Source: Mucilaginibacter daejeonensis
Lineage (GTDB): Bacteria; Bacteroidota; Bacteroidia; Sphingobacteriales; Sphingobacteriaceae
Reading direction: 5' to 3'
NCBI RefSeq assembly: GCF_020783335.1
Contig: NZ_CP086068.1
Span: 2,356,001 to 2,420,000, forward strand
Length of the DNA: 64,000 nucleotides
Below the pieces are notes generated by a model, which was given only the letters and a program-made list of their open reading frames with translations, made no database searches and was not told the origin of the DNA. Each line of letters starts with the position of its first letter. Position 1 is the stretch's first letter. A program made the position numbers and the translations under genes. Positions 18,006-27,055 of this stretch are shown one piece after another.

Positions 18006-18534
18006 CACACCGGAATTAAATATCAGTTTGAAGCATGTAACGGCCGATGACATTCGTTTACTAGCCAGTATGAGCCGGGAGACCTTCTATGCCGCGTTCG
18101 GACATCTGAACTCCGCTGATGATATGGATGCGTATACTGCAAAGGCTTTTGGTCATGACCAGTTGTTGAGTGAGATAGCCACTCCCGGGTCGACCTTTTA
18201 TTTTGCCATACTGAATGAACAAGTGACCGGCTTCATCAAGATCAATACAGGCCACGCACAAACTGAGTTTAAGAACCGCAACAGCCTGGAGGTGGAACGA
18301 TTATATGTGCTCGCTCAACATCAAGGCAAAAAGATCGGTAGCCAGATGCTGGAAGCCGCGGTGAGCATGGCTGTTGAGCAACAGCGCGACATGATCTGGT
18401 TGGGAGTTTGGGAACGCAACGCTAACGCCATCCGGCTTTACGAGCGCATGGGCTTTATGCATTGTGGAAACCATGATTTTATGCTGGGCGGTGATCGCCA
18501 AACAGACCTACTCATGTGCCGCGATCTGAAGTAA
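17998..18534 (+). CDS. GNAT-family N-acetyltransferase
   Basis: A 178-residue GNAT acetyltransferase. The acetyl-CoA-binding motif A is LEVERLYVLAQHQGKKIGSQ with the pyrophosphate loop Q/R-x-x-G-x-G/A seen as QHQGKKIG, followed by motif B (WLGVWERNANAIRLYERMGF). It begins with TTG at 17998, overlapping the stop of the preceding membrane-protein gene by 8 bp; the next in-frame Met is too far into the fold. Target unknown. Confidence 0.82.
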   Translation: MNNTPELNISLKHVTADDIRLLASMSRETFYAAFGHLNSADDMDAYTAKAFGHDQLLSEIATPGSTFYFAILNEQVTGFIKINTGHAQTEFKNRNSLEVERLYVLAQHQGKKIGSQMLEAAVSMAVEQQRDMIWLGVWERNANAIRLYERMGFMHCGNHDFMLGGDRQTDLLMCRDLK

Positions 18535-18591
18535 TAGTAAATTTACAAGACTCGATCTGATCTGCTCAAAGTTCGATGCTTATATTCGGAC

Positions 18592-19806
18592 ATGAAGATC
18601 TTTACCCTTGCGCTTACTTTCTCTTTACTTAGCTCATCAATAATATACGCTCAAAAGAAAGGCTACTACCCTCCTGCCGGTTCTTGGGAAATGCGTTCCC
18701 CCACTCAAATGGGACTTAACGATGAAGCCATTCAGCGAACCATAGCTTTTGCCAAAGCTCACGAAGCCAAAGCGTCACGCAACGGTGAGTTATCGCAATT
18801 CCAGAGTTTTGGGAAGGAACCATTCAGCGAAGCAGTGGGCCCGCTTACCGACCGTGGCGATGCAACGGGTCTGATCATCTATAAAGGATATATCGTTGCC
18901 CAGTGGGGTCAACCCAAAAATGTCGAGATAGTCAATAGCGTATCCAAGAGCTTTCTGTCTACGCTGGTCGGTTTGGCGGTGGATCGCGGCCTTATCCGCA
19001 GCACGGCCGATACTGTGGCTAACTATGTTCCGTTCGTTGAGTTATACGACCCTAATAGTAACGTGACTCAGCGCACCGCTATGCAAAATAGCCTGATCTA
19101 TCCTTTTGCTTCGGCGCATAACAAACGCCTGACGTGGGACGTGATGCTGCGGCAGACCAGTGATTGGGAAGGTACCCTGTGGGGCAAACCTGATTGGGCC
19201 GACCGTCCGCAAGGGGACATAGAACAATATAAAGACCGCAAGCGCAATGAACCGGGTGCCGTATATAAATATAACGATGTAAGGGTTAACGCCCTTGCAC
19301 TGGCTGCTACATCGGTTTGGCGGAGGCCCTTGCCGCAGGTTTTAAAAGAAAATATCATGGATCCGATCGGTGCTTCTACCACCTGGCGTTGGACGGGCTA
19401 CCGTACCTCGTGGATCGTGTTGGACGGTCAACCCGTACAATCGGTAAGTGGCGGCGGGCATTGGGGCGGCGGCATGTTCATGAACGCTTTTGATATGGCT
19501 CGCTTCGGTCTGCTCACTGTGCGCCGTGGTAATTGGAATGGCAAGCAACTCATCAGCCAGCAATGGGTAAAGCAGGCACTTACTCCTACAACGGCCAATA
19601 CAGGCTATGGGTATATGAACTGGTTCCTTAATACCGACAAAAAGCTGTTGCCGTCGGCCGCAGAGAATGTATGGGTACACATTGGCAACGGTACTAACAT
19701 GATCTACTGCGATCCTGATCATGAGCTGGTTATGGTGGTACGCTGGATCGAGAGCCGGGATATGGATGGTGTTGTTAAGAGCCTTTTAGAGGCCTTGAAG
19801 AAGTAG
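18592..19806 (+). CDS. Secreted serine hydrolase (class C beta-lactamase family)
   Basis: A 404-residue protein with a cleavable signal peptide (cut near SIIYAQ, residue 20). The nucleophile motif SxxK is SVSK (Ser116-Lys119), and a YKYND motif around residue 225 fits the catalytic Tyr/Asn element. Members act as peptidases or esterases on cell-wall or small substrates in the periplasm; true beta-lactamase activity is not implied. Its 3' end is about 50 bp before the pheA leader promoter. Confidence 0.82.
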   Translation: MKIFTLALTFSLLSSSIIYAQKKGYYPPAGSWEMRSPTQMGLNDEAIQRTIAFAKAHEAKASRNGELSQFQSFGKEPFSEAVGPLTDRGDATGLIIYKGYIVAQWGQPKNVEIVNSVSKSFLSTLVGLAVDRGLIRSTADTVANYVPFVELYDPNSNVTQRTAMQNSLIYPFASAHNKRLTWDVMLRQTSDWEGTLWGKPDWADRPQGDIEQYKDRKRNEPGAVYKYNDVRVNALALAATSVWRRPLPQVLKENIMDPIGASTTWRWTGYRTSWIVLDGQPVQSVSGGGHWGGGMFMNAFDMARFGLLTVRRGNWNGKQLISQQWVKQALTPTTANTGYGYMNWFLNTDKKLLPSAAENVWVHIGNGTNMIYCDPDHELVMVVRWIESRDMDGVVKSLLEALKK

Positions 19807-19862
19807 TTGAGCGTCAATTTGTAACGAAGTGCTCACAAAATTTAATTTTTTTATTTTTATTC

Positions 19863-19892
19863 TTGACAAATTAAATTTTACTCGTAGTTTTA
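19863..19892 (+). promoter_or_regulatory. Promoter of the pheA leader
   Basis: TTGACA at 19863-19868 and TAGTTTTA at 19885-19892, 19 nt between TTG and TA. This fits the Bacteroidota TTG-N19-21-TAnnTTTG consensus with one mismatch in the -7 box. Transcription would begin near 19899-19900, about 11 nt before the leader-peptide start. Confidence 0.65.
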
Positions 19893-19910
19893 CATCGTTC
19901 AAAACAAGCA

Positions 19911-19979
19911 ATGAAAATTAATAGCACTTTCGGTTTTGGTTTCTTCTACTTTTACTTTAGCGGTAAGAGCCGGGACTGA
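19911..19979 (+). CDS. pheA leader peptide (Phe/Tyr-rich)
   Basis: A 22-codon ORF starting ATG 19911 and ending TGA 19977-19979. Its core is FGFGFFYFYF (residues 7-16): six Phe and two Tyr within ten codons, immediately before the prephenate dehydratase gene. This is the classic composition of a translational attenuator that senses charged tRNA-Phe (and perhaps tRNA-Tyr). The last codons (Ser-Arg-Asp-stop) overlap the segment AGCCGGGACT (19968-19977) that can pair with the downstream terminator arm. Confidence 0.85.
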   Translation: MKINSTFGFGFFYFYFSGKSRD

Positions 19980-20008
19980 TATGCTTAACTAAGACATAAG
20001 AAAAGATC

Positions 20009-20045
20009 AGAAAGTCCCGGCCCAACAGCCGGGACTTTCTTGCTT
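20009..20045 (+). terminator. Attenuator terminator hairpin of the pheA leader
   Basis: A perfect 13-bp stem, AGAAAGTCCCGGC (20009-20021) with GCCGGGACTTTCT (20028-20040), with a 6-nt loop and a short U-rich tail. The upstream sequence AGCCGGGACT (19968-19977), inside the leader peptide's end, is a second copy of the 3' arm and can pair with AGTCCCGGC (20013-20021). Ribosome stalling on Phe codons would leave this copy free and form the antiterminator; a ribosome at the stop codon would cover it and allow termination. Confidence 0.85.
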
Positions 20046-20055
20046 TAACAGGGTT

Positions 20056-20901
20056 ATGGAAAACAATAGACCACGAGTAGCGATCCAGGGCATCCGCGCT
20101 TCCTTTCACGAAGAGGCCGCTTTCCGGTATTTCGGTACTGACATACAGACCGTCGAGTGCAACTCCTTCAAACAAACGTTCGAGGCGTTAAAGAACAAGC
20201 AGGCCGACTACCTGGTGATGGCCATCGAGAATAACATCGCTGGTAGCATCTTACCGAACTACTCTTTGTTGCGGAGCTACAACTTCCCTATCGTGGGCGA
20301 GGTTTACCTGCCGATCCAGTTGCACTTCCTCACCTTGCCAGGTGTAAAGTTCGAGGATCTGCGCTACGTGATATCGCACCCGATCGCCCTGCGCCAGTGC
20401 ATCGACTTTATTGACGAGTACCCGCACATTAAGGTGGTGGAGAGTAACGACACCGCAGCCTGCGCTAAACGTGTACGTGATGAGCAACTGACCGACACCG
20501 CTGCCATAGCGAACGCACTTGCAGCCAACCTGTACGAGCTGGAGATCAAGGAACGCCGCATCGAGAGTAATAAAAAGAACTTTACCCGTTTCCTGATCTT
20601 TACCACGCATGAGAATGCTAAAAAGGTGACCGCCAATAAAGCGTCATTATGCTTCCAGGTGAGTAACGAGGTTGGCGCATTAGCTAAGGTGTTGAACATA
20701 CTGGCCGAACAAGAGATCAACATGAGCAAGATCCAAAGCATGCCGGTGTTGGGTAAACGTAACGAGTACAACTTTTACCTCGATATTGAATGGAAGAACA
20801 CCGACCAGTATGACAAGGCCATTCGACAGATCCTGAATTATACGCACAACTTCAATATACTGGGCGAGTACGAACGCTACATTGACGAGGTGATCTATTA
20901 G
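20056..20901 (+). CDS. pheA: Prephenate dehydratase
   Basis: A 281-residue monofunctional prephenate dehydratase that makes phenylpyruvate for phenylalanine synthesis. The catalytic domain (1-185) has the SNDTAACA region and the key TRF motif (KKNFTRFLIF, near 177). The C-terminal ACT domain (about 195-275, VSNEVGALAKVLNILAEQEI) is the usual phenylalanine-feedback site, with IQSMP where IESRP is typical. It is preceded by a Phe-rich leader and attenuator and followed after 91 bp by the DAHP synthase/chorismate mutase gene. Confidence 0.93.
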   Translation: MENNRPRVAIQGIRASFHEEAAFRYFGTDIQTVECNSFKQTFEALKNKQADYLVMAIENNIAGSILPNYSLLRSYNFPIVGEVYLPIQLHFLTLPGVKFEDLRYVISHPIALRQCIDFIDEYPHIKVVESNDTAACAKRVRDEQLTDTAAIANALAANLYELEIKERRIESNKKNFTRFLIFTTHENAKKVTANKASLCFQVSNEVGALAKVLNILAEQEINMSKIQSMPVLGKRNEYNFYLDIEWKNTDQYDKAIRQILNYTHNFNILGEYERYIDEVIY

Positions 20902-20992
20902 TCAATGCAACACTTTAATAAATAACATAATCAACTTAATTTAAATACATAACTGCCGGAGCATCGAACCCTCCGGACCTAAAACAAAGAAT

Positions 20993-22123
20993 ATGAAACT
21001 TGATCTTAAAATACAGCCCCTAAGCTCATGGATCACTGCTAAAAGTGAACCATTACTGATCGCCGGCCCTTGCAGCGCCGAGACCGAAGACCAACTGGTA
21101 GCCACTGCCCACTTACTGGCAGCCACCGGTAAAGTGACCGCCCTGCGTGCAGGTATATGGAAACCACGTACCCGTCCGGGTGAATTTGAAGGTATCGGTA
21201 GCATCGGTTTAGAGTGGTTAAAACGTGCTAAAGCTGAAACTGGCCTGCCTACCGCGGTAGAGGTCGCTACAGGCAAACACGTTGAAGAGGCTTTAAAAGC
21301 TGGTGTTGATATTTTTTGGGTAGGTGCCCGCTCTACCGTTAATCCGTTCACTGTTCAGGAGATCGCTGATGCCCTGCGCGGTGTGGATATCCCGGTGATG
21401 GTAAAGAACCCGGTAAATCCTGACCTGTCGTTATGGATCGGTGCCTTAGAGCGTATCAATAACGCCGGTATCACTAAGCTGGCCGCTATTCACCGTGGTT
21501 TCTCATCGTTCGAAAAAACGGCTTTCCGTAACGAACCGATGTGGGATCTGGCCATCAACTTAAAAACTCATGCGCCTGAATTGCCGATCATTTGCGATCC
21601 AAGCCACATCTCGGGTAATCGCGAGCTGATCCCTTACGTATCGCAAAAAGCACTTGACCTGGATATGCAAGGTTTAATGATCGAATCACACATCGATCCT
21701 TCAGTGGCCTGGACCGATGCAAAACAGCAACTTACTCCTTCGGCTCTGGCTGAACTGATAGAGCGTTTGACCCTGCGTCACTCTGAAGTGGTGAATGCTG
21801 ATGTAAAAGACAAACTGACCGAATTACGTAGCAAGATCGACAAGATCGACGACCTGGTGATCCAGAAATTAGCTGAGCGTATGCAGATCGTTGAGCAGAT
21901 CGGTAACTACAAAAAAGACAACGGCATCACCATTTTGCAAGTTAACCGTTGGGACGAGATCCTTCAAAAACGCACTAACTATGGCAAAGCCTTAAAGTTG
22001 AGCGGCGAGTTCACCGAGAAATTACTGGAATTGGTACACAGCGAATCGATCCGCAAACAGACCGAGATCATGAACGCTGGCCAGTCTGAAGCAGCGGCTC
22101 AAGAGCAACTGTCGCATTCGTAA
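20993..22123 (+). CDS. Bifunctional DAHP synthase / chorismate mutase (type II, AroQ)
   Basis: A 376-residue fusion. Residues 1-260 are the KDO8PS-like DAHP synthase (AGPCSAE near 23-29; KPRTRPGEFEGIG near 57), which condenses PEP and erythrose-4-phosphate, the first shikimate step. Residues about 270-360 are an AroQ helical chorismate mutase (KLTELRSKIDKIDDLVIQKL), giving prephenate for PheA. Joining first and branch-point enzymes in one chain is common in Bacteroidota and allows cross-control by prephenate. It probably shares the attenuated pheA transcript. Confidence 0.93.
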   Translation: MKLDLKIQPLSSWITAKSEPLLIAGPCSAETEDQLVATAHLLAATGKVTALRAGIWKPRTRPGEFEGIGSIGLEWLKRAKAETGLPTAVEVATGKHVEEALKAGVDIFWVGARSTVNPFTVQEIADALRGVDIPVMVKNPVNPDLSLWIGALERINNAGITKLAAIHRGFSSFEKTAFRNEPMWDLAINLKTHAPELPIICDPSHISGNRELIPYVSQKALDLDMQGLMIESHIDPSVAWTDAKQQLTPSALAELIERLTLRHSEVVNADVKDKLTELRSKIDKIDDLVIQKLAERMQIVEQIGNYKKDNGITILQVNRWDEILQKRTNYGKALKLSGEFTEKLLELVHSESIRKQTEIMNAGQSEAAAQEQLSHS

Positions 22124-22133
22124 TTTTCCACCT

Positions 22134-22214
22134 CGTCATTGCGAGGAACGAAGCAACCTCTGCGTAGGCTCACCAGCCAGTAAGTTTAAAGGGGCTTCAT
22201 TCCTCGCAGTGTCG
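22134..22214. repeat. REP-like inverted repeat (CATTGCGAGGAACGAAGC family)
   Basis: An 81-bp element between the DAHP synthase and aroA genes. Its ends are imperfect inverted copies of CGTCATTGCGAGGAACGAAGC (22134-22154 and the reverse near 22194-22214). A second, better preserved copy of the same family occurs at 23501-23583 after aroA. Confidence 0.75.
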
Positions 22215-22228
22215 TTTTAGCAGATTCC

Positions 22229-23476
22229 ATGTCAAAAAATATAACGGTTAGCCGCAGTAATAAAGTGGTTAATGCTACTATTCAACTTACCGGATCCAAA
22301 AGCGAATGTAACCGCGCTTTGGTGATCGAGGCGTTAAGCGGTGGCAAGGTCAAAGTGACCAATGTGTCAGACGCTGCGGATGCCGTCACTCTTTCGGGTA
22401 TACTGCGTAATGCAACGGCTGATGCTCAAGGTTCGCCGCGCACAGTGGATATCGGTCCTGCCGGCACAGCAATGCGCTTCCTTACCGCTTACTTTCCCCT
22501 GCAAGATGGCGAGATACTGCTTACCGGTACCGAACGCATGAAGCAACGCCCTATCGGCATCCTTGTAGATGCCATGAGAAAGTTAGGCGCACGTATCGAT
22601 TATGCCGAGAACGAAGGATTCCCTCCTTTGCACATCAAAGGCGGTTTTGATCAAGTAACCGATACCATCACCGTTCAAGGTGATATCAGCAGTCAATACA
22701 TTACGGCCTTGTTGCTCATCGCTCCTAACCTTCCGAAAGGACTGGATCTGCATATCGCAGGTGAACTGACCTCTCGCCCTTATGTGGAGATGACCTTGAG
22801 CATGCTCAAACAAGCCGGCATTCGCTATGAGTGGAACGATAACGTCATCAGTATCCCTAACCAAGAATTTTCTGAAACGCAGATCTGGGTTGAACCGGAT
22901 TGGAGTGCGGCCTCGTACTGGTATTCGGTAGCCGCATTGGCTGACGAAGCAGAATTGTTCCTACCTGGATTGACCTCTTACAGCCTGCAAGGAGATAGCG
23001 TGATCACCGAACTTATGGCTAACTTCGGCATCACCTCGCAATTTAAAGACGGTGGTGTACATTTAAAGAAAGAGCCTAAGCCGGTCACACGCAAGATATT
23101 TGACCTTAAAAGCTGCCCTGACCTGGCGCAAACGCTGATCGTAGTTTGTGCTGCCTTAGGCCACGAGGCTACGTTTACCGGCTTGGAGACCTTGAAGATC
23201 AAGGAGACCGACCGCATCGCTGCACTGCAAAATGAGTTAGGCAAAATGGGCGTAAAACTGATCGAGAAAGGTCAGGTGTATAAACTTGACTGTTCAGAGA
23301 AGTTTGTCCCCGAGCACATTACTATAGCTACGTACGAAGATCACCGCATGGCCATGGCATTTGCGCCGCTTGCGCTGATTATCCCAAATGTAGAGATCGA
23401 AGAAGCCGAGGTGGTCAACAAGTCATACCCGGCATTTTGGGATGACTTTGCGAAGGCTGGGTTTGAGGTGAGATAG
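22229..23476 (+). CDS. aroA: 3-phosphoshikimate 1-carboxyvinyltransferase (EPSP synthase)
   Basis: A 415-residue EPSP synthase of the shikimate pathway, joining PEP to shikimate-3-phosphate. The N-terminal substrate motif is GSKSECNRAL, the PEP-loop is PAGTAMRF (usual form NAGTAMRP), and the C-terminal catalytic block is KIKETDRIAAL followed by EDHRMAMAFAPLAL. The length fits the compact Bacteroidota branch. Its place after pheA and the DAHP synthase/chorismate mutase gene makes an aromatic amino acid cluster; a REP-like element lies in each gap around it. Confidence 0.92.
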   Translation: MSKNITVSRSNKVVNATIQLTGSKSECNRALVIEALSGGKVKVTNVSDAADAVTLSGILRNATADAQGSPRTVDIGPAGTAMRFLTAYFPLQDGEILLTGTERMKQRPIGILVDAMRKLGARIDYAENEGFPPLHIKGGFDQVTDTITVQGDISSQYITALLLIAPNLPKGLDLHIAGELTSRPYVEMTLSMLKQAGIRYEWNDNVISIPNQEFSETQIWVEPDWSAASYWYSVAALADEAELFLPGLTSYSLQGDSVITELMANFGITSQFKDGGVHLKKEPKPVTRKIFDLKSCPDLAQTLIVVCAALGHEATFTGLETLKIKETDRIAALQNELGKMGVKLIEKGQVYKLDCSEKFVPEHITIATYEDHRMAMAFAPLALIIPNVEIEEAEVVNKSYPAFWDDFAKAGFEVR

Positions 23477-23500
23477 CTTACAGTAACATCCGCTTTAAAC

Positions 23501-23583
23501 GTCATTGCGAGGAACGAAGCGATCTCTAAATTATGCACGGCTGAATTGGCCTACGCAGAGATTGCTTAGTTCCTCGCAATGAC
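23501..23583. repeat. REP-like inverted repeat, second copy
   Basis: An 83-bp element whose termini are 26-27 bp inverted copies (GTCATTGCGAGGAACGAAGC at 23501-23520, reverse copy 23557-23583) with about three mismatches. It sits between the convergent aroA and bioB genes and may also end transcription from both sides. Confidence 0.8.
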
Positions 23584-23607
23584 GTCTTTTATTTTATGCA
23601 GAAGTTT

Positions 23608-24615
23608 TTACACCTCCGCAGCAACAACTTCTTCTTTAGCCTGATGTGGGCGGCCGTTCTTGAAGGCTTTTCGTGGGGTTAGTCCCAATAGTTCGAACAT
23701 CGCCATATCATCATCAAATGATGGGTTCGGTGTGGTGAGTAATTTCTCTCCGGCAAATATCGAACTGGCACCCGCCATAAAGCATAATGCCTGTTCAACA
23801 GTGCTCATTTCGGTGCGGCCAGCCGATAAACGCACCTGCGTACGTGGCATGATAATACGCGCGGTGGCTATCATACGTACCATGTCCCAAACCGAAACGC
23901 GAGGCTGATCAGCCAACGGGGTACCTTGAACGGGTACTAAAGCGTTCACTGGTACTGATTCCGGATGTTGTGGCAGGTTAGATAGCGTCCTCAACATTGA
24001 GATACGGTCCTCTTCAGTTTCACCTAAACCAATTATACCACCACTGCAAACCGATATCTTAGCTTTGCGAACGTTGTGCAAGGTCTGTAAACGATCGTCA
24101 TAAGTACGCGTGGTGATGATGCGTTTGTAATCGTCCTCTGAGGTATCAAGGTTATGGTTGTAGGCATACAGACCGGCATCGGCCAGGCGCTGTGCTTGCT
24201 GCTCGGTAAGCATACCCAGGGTACAGCAAACCTCCATATCCAGTTGATTAACGGCTTGAACCATCTCGATCACCTTGTCAAAGTCGCGGTTGTCGCGCAC
24301 TTCGCGCCAGGCGGCACCCATGCATAAGCGTGATGCACCACCAGCTTTGGCCTTTTGGGCAGCAGCTACTACCTCCTCTTTTGGTAAAATGGCATGTACG
24401 TTCACACCGGTCTGGTAACGGGCCGCCTGAGGGCAGTATGCGCAATCCTCAGGGCAACCGCCTGTTTTTACCGAGATCAGCGAACTGATCTGTACTTCGG
24501 CGTAATCCTTATTTTCGCGGTGAACGGTGGCCGCACGATAGATCAGGTCTAACAGCGGGCTATGGTATATGTCAGAGATCTCCTCTTTTGTCCAGTCGTG
24601 TCTAACTTCGGTCAT
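23608..24615 (-). CDS. bioB: Biotin synthase
   Basis: A 335-residue radical-SAM enzyme that inserts sulfur into dethiobiotin. The [4Fe-4S] motif [11 protein letters not shown] (CxxxCxxC, near residues 53-62) is followed by the family blocks [23 protein letters not shown] and [10 protein letters not shown], with the auxiliary-cluster cysteine and arginine region ([10 protein letters not shown]) near 260. No other bio genes are adjacent. It begins 25 bp after the mgtE gene ends on the same strand and may be transcribed with it. Confidence 0.96.
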   Translation of the reverse strand: MTEVRHDWTKEEISDIYHSPLLDLIYRAATVHRENKDYAEVQISSLISVKTGGCPEDCAYCPQAARYQTGVNVHAILPKEEVVAAAQKAKAGGASRLCMGAAWREVRDNRDFDKVIEMVQAVNQLDMEVCCTLGMLTEQQAQRLADAGLYAYNHNLDTSEDDYKRIITTRTYDDRLQTLHNVRKAKISVCSGGIIGLGETEEDRISMLRTLSNLPQHPESVPVNALVPVQGTPLADQPRVSVWDMVRMIATARIIMPRTQVRLSAGRTEMSTVEQALCFMAGASSIFAGEKLLTTPNPSFDDDMAMFELLGLTPRKAFKNGRPHQAKEEVVAAEV

Positions 24616-24640
24616 GTAAGTAAAAGTTTCGGTTACAAAT

Positions 24641-25990
24641 CTACAACAAAAGCTTTGTTGCGAACCACAATGGCATCAAAAATCCTACGCAGTCGGTGAA
24701 AGTGGTAATGATGATAGATGAGGCCACTGCAGGGTCGATACCCACTCTCTTGAGTAACAAGGGTATAGTAGCCCCTGTAAGGCCCGCAACGATCAAATTG
24801 CCCGTCATGGCCAGGAACATCACCAACCCCAGCATGGGGTTGGCATCATAGAACATTGCTACCACGAAAACGATCAGTCCGGTGGCCGCGCCATTGATCA
24901 TTCCCACCAAAAATTCTTTGCGCACGGTGCTATAGGCCTGCTGATCGGTCAGATCGCTTAGCGATATACGCCTAACGGTAACCGCCAAAGCCTGGGTAGC
25001 AGCGTTACCACCCATACCTGCAATGATGACCATATAGGCAGATATGACCGGTAGCTTTTTAGCGACATCATCAAAACTACGGATCACGGATGCCGCCAAA
25101 AATGCGGTGGCCAGGTTTATCACCAACCAAGGCAAGCGACTCTTGATCGCATCCTGCCATTTACCAGCCAATTCCTCATCTTCCGATACACCCGATATCT
25201 TCAGAATGTCCTCAGTATTTTCTTCCTGTAGCACGTCAATGATATCATCGACCGTGATACGGCCCAAAAGCTTCATGTCGTCGCTTACTACCGGTACACT
25301 AGTGAGATTATATTGCGAGATCAGCTTAGCTACCTCCTCCTGGTCGAGGTCGGCTTTCACAAAAACAAAGTCAGTGTTCACCAGCTCAGCTACGGTCACT
25401 TGTTTCTTGGCTTTGATAATGTCCTTTAGCGAGAGGATCCCCATCAGCTTATCCTCATCGTTCACCGCGTAAAGCGTGTAGAATTCCTCCATCTCCTCAG
25501 AGAGTCGAATGATCTCTTCCAGCGCTTCGTTCTTGGTGAGTTGGGTATTTACCTTGATCAGCTGGGTATTCATCAACCCGCCCGCCGTATCATCCTTATA
25601 ACTTAGAAGTGTACGAATATTCGAGGCGTCCTCCTCGTCAAGATCGCCCAGGATCTCTTGCTGGTCGCTTTCATCAAGCTGGGCGATAAGGTCAGTAGCG
25701 TCGTCGTAATCAAGTTCTTCAACGATCTCGGAGCGTTTTTCGGGGGCCAGGTTCACCAACAGTTCGGCGGCGTCCTGCTCCTCCTCCATTTCGGCGATAA
25801 CCTCAGATGCATCCTCAGTAGGCAGGATATTGATGATGCGCTCACGCTCCTCAGGCAGTAACTTATCGAAAAGAATAGCGATCTGCGAGCTATGGTACTG
25901 ACCCAGAACCTCTTGCAGGTCGGCATCGGTACCCTCAAGGGCAACCTTGATCCGCTGTAGATCTGATCTGTCTAATTCGAAGGACTGCAT
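24641..25990 (-). CDS. mgtE: Magnesium transporter MgtE
   Basis: A 449-residue MgtE-type Mg2+ channel. It has the acidic N-terminal superhelical domain ([20 protein letters not shown]), tandem CBS domains (about 125-255) and five membrane helices in the last 180 residues with the conserved MGGNAATQ motif and a final [11 protein letters not shown] helix. The N domain and CBS pair sense cytosolic Mg2+ and gate the pore. I prefer the Met at 25990 to the one at 26026 because the family N-terminus starts there. No Mg2+ riboswitch is recognisable in the short upstream region. Confidence 0.92.
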   Translation of the reverse strand: MQSFELDRSDLQRIKVALEGTDADLQEVLGQYHSSQIAILFDKLLPEERERIINILPTEDASEVIAEMEEEQDAAELLVNLAPEKRSEIVEELDYDDATDLIAQLDESDQQEILGDLDEEDASNIRTLLSYKDDTAGGLMNTQLIKVNTQLTKNEALEEIIRLSEEMEEFYTLYAVNDEDKLMGILSLKDIIKAKKQVTVAELVNTDFVFVKADLDQEEVAKLISQYNLTSVPVVSDDMKLLGRITVDDIIDVLQEENTEDILKISGVSEDEELAGKWQDAIKSRLPWLVINLATAFLAASVIRSFDDVAKKLPVISAYMVIIAGMGGNAATQALAVTVRRISLSDLTDQQAYSTVRKEFLVGMINGAATGLIVFVVAMFYDANPMLGLVMFLAMTGNLIVAGLTGATIPLLLKRVGIDPAVASSIIITTFTDCVGFLMPLWFATKLLL

Positions 25991-26026
25991 GGCTGCACAA
26001 GTTACAAAATGCAGCCCAAAAGGCAT

Positions 26027-26053
26027 AAAAAAGGGGTGATATGTGATTACCCC
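26027..26053 (-). terminator. Intrinsic terminator after the 92-residue hypothetical gene
   Basis: Read on the minus strand: GGGGTAAT (26053-26046), a short loop, ATCACCCC (26040-26033), then T6. The 8-bp stem contains one G-T pair. It lies about 30 bp downstream of the small gene's stop. Confidence 0.65.
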
Positions 26054-26083
26054 GCGTCATTTGGTCTAAGTATGACCTGAAGA

Positions 26084-26362
26084 TCAAGCCACTTTTTTCA
26101 ACTTGTAAGAGGTGTTGTCGTGGTTGATCACCAGCTCGTTATGATCGATGGACTCGATCATGATCTTGCGCTCGCCCATACGGTCATAGTTGTGGATGAG
26201 AAGATAAAATCCCTCATCGTTACGGATGATCCTGAATGGTGACACGATAGTGCCGGCCGGTCGCGTTTCTTTAAAATAATTGATCCTCAATAAATGGGAC
26301 ACAAAATCAAATTCGAACCTTTTCTCATTCTCGAGATAGATACCGATCGGCAAGGCGTTCAT
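26084..26362 (-). CDS. Hypothetical small protein
   Basis: A 92-residue, soluble protein with alternating hydrophobic residues suggesting a small beta-rich fold. No motif or family is recognised. It lies 76 bp after yigZ on the same strand and is followed by an intrinsic terminator, so it is probably the last gene of the ribD-eamA-yigZ transcript. Confidence 0.6.
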   Translation of the reverse strand: MNALPIGIYLENEKRFEFDFVSHLLRINYFKETRPAGTIVSPFRIIRNDEGFYLLIHNYDRMGERKIMIESIDHNELVINHDNTSYKLKKVA

Positions 26363-26438
26363 GATGTTTGATGGTTAGCTGTTAATTTTCCTGGTATGGT
26401 CCCCTATCTGCAACGTTACGAGCACCATCAGCGTGGCG

Positions 26439-27050
26439 CTAACCCTGAAGCAGATGAGCGGTCAGATTATATATACCATTCAACTTGCCGATTGTTTGCT
26501 CGATCTTATTTCTTCGTACCGAAATTTCTATCGTACAGCGGTTGTCAGCCTCTTGCCTGATGATGGTAGCCTGCTCGGCCTTGATCACCTTCATCACATC
26601 GTTCATCTGCACATGGTCAAAAGTAAGGCGATAAATGTCGCTGATCACTTTTTCTTCGATGCCGGCTGCCTGTAAACCCATCTCGGCCGAGGTACGATAC
26701 GCATTGATAAGCCCCGGTACGCCAAGCAACTTACCGCCAAAGTAACGCACCACCACGATGAGTGCATCGGTCACATCCTTAGACAACATGACATTTAGTA
26801 TGGGCCTTCCGGCAGTGCCCGACGGCTCCCCATCATCATTCACCTTGAACACCGACCGGTCGGGCGAAAGACGCACTGCCCAGCAGTGGTGGTTGGCTTT
26901 GGGATGTTCCTTTTTTAGCTGGTCCACTAAAGGTTTGATCTCCGAAAGTGACCTCACCGGGTAAACGTATGCGATAAATTTGCTGCCACGATCAGTGAAG
27001 ATAGCCTCGGCCTTTTGTCTGACCATTAAGTAAGTATCGTTAAAAAGCAT
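26439..27050 (-). CDS. YigZ/IMPACT family protein
   Basis: A 203-residue member of the UPF0029/IMPACT family. The N-terminal half has the family pattern SKFIAYVYPV...HHCWAVR...DDGEPSGTAGRPIL (residues about 20-95), followed by the VVVRYFGGKLLGVPGL block. The C-terminal ferredoxin-like domain spans about 130-200. Eukaryotic IMPACT modulates Gcn2; the bacterial role is unresolved. The gene is separated by 5 bp from the EamA transporter gene, so they are co-transcribed. Confidence 0.9.
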   Translation of the reverse strand: MLFNDTYLMVRQKAEAIFTDRGSKFIAYVYPVRSLSEIKPLVDQLKKEHPKANHHCWAVRLSPDRSVFKVNDDGEPSGTAGRPILNVMLSKDVTDALIVVVRYFGGKLLGVPGLINAYRTSAEMGLQAAGIEEKVISDIYRLTFDHVQMNDVMKVIKAEQATIIRQEADNRCTIEISVRRNKIEQTIGKLNGIYNLTAHLLQG

Positions 27051-27055
27051 ATGGA

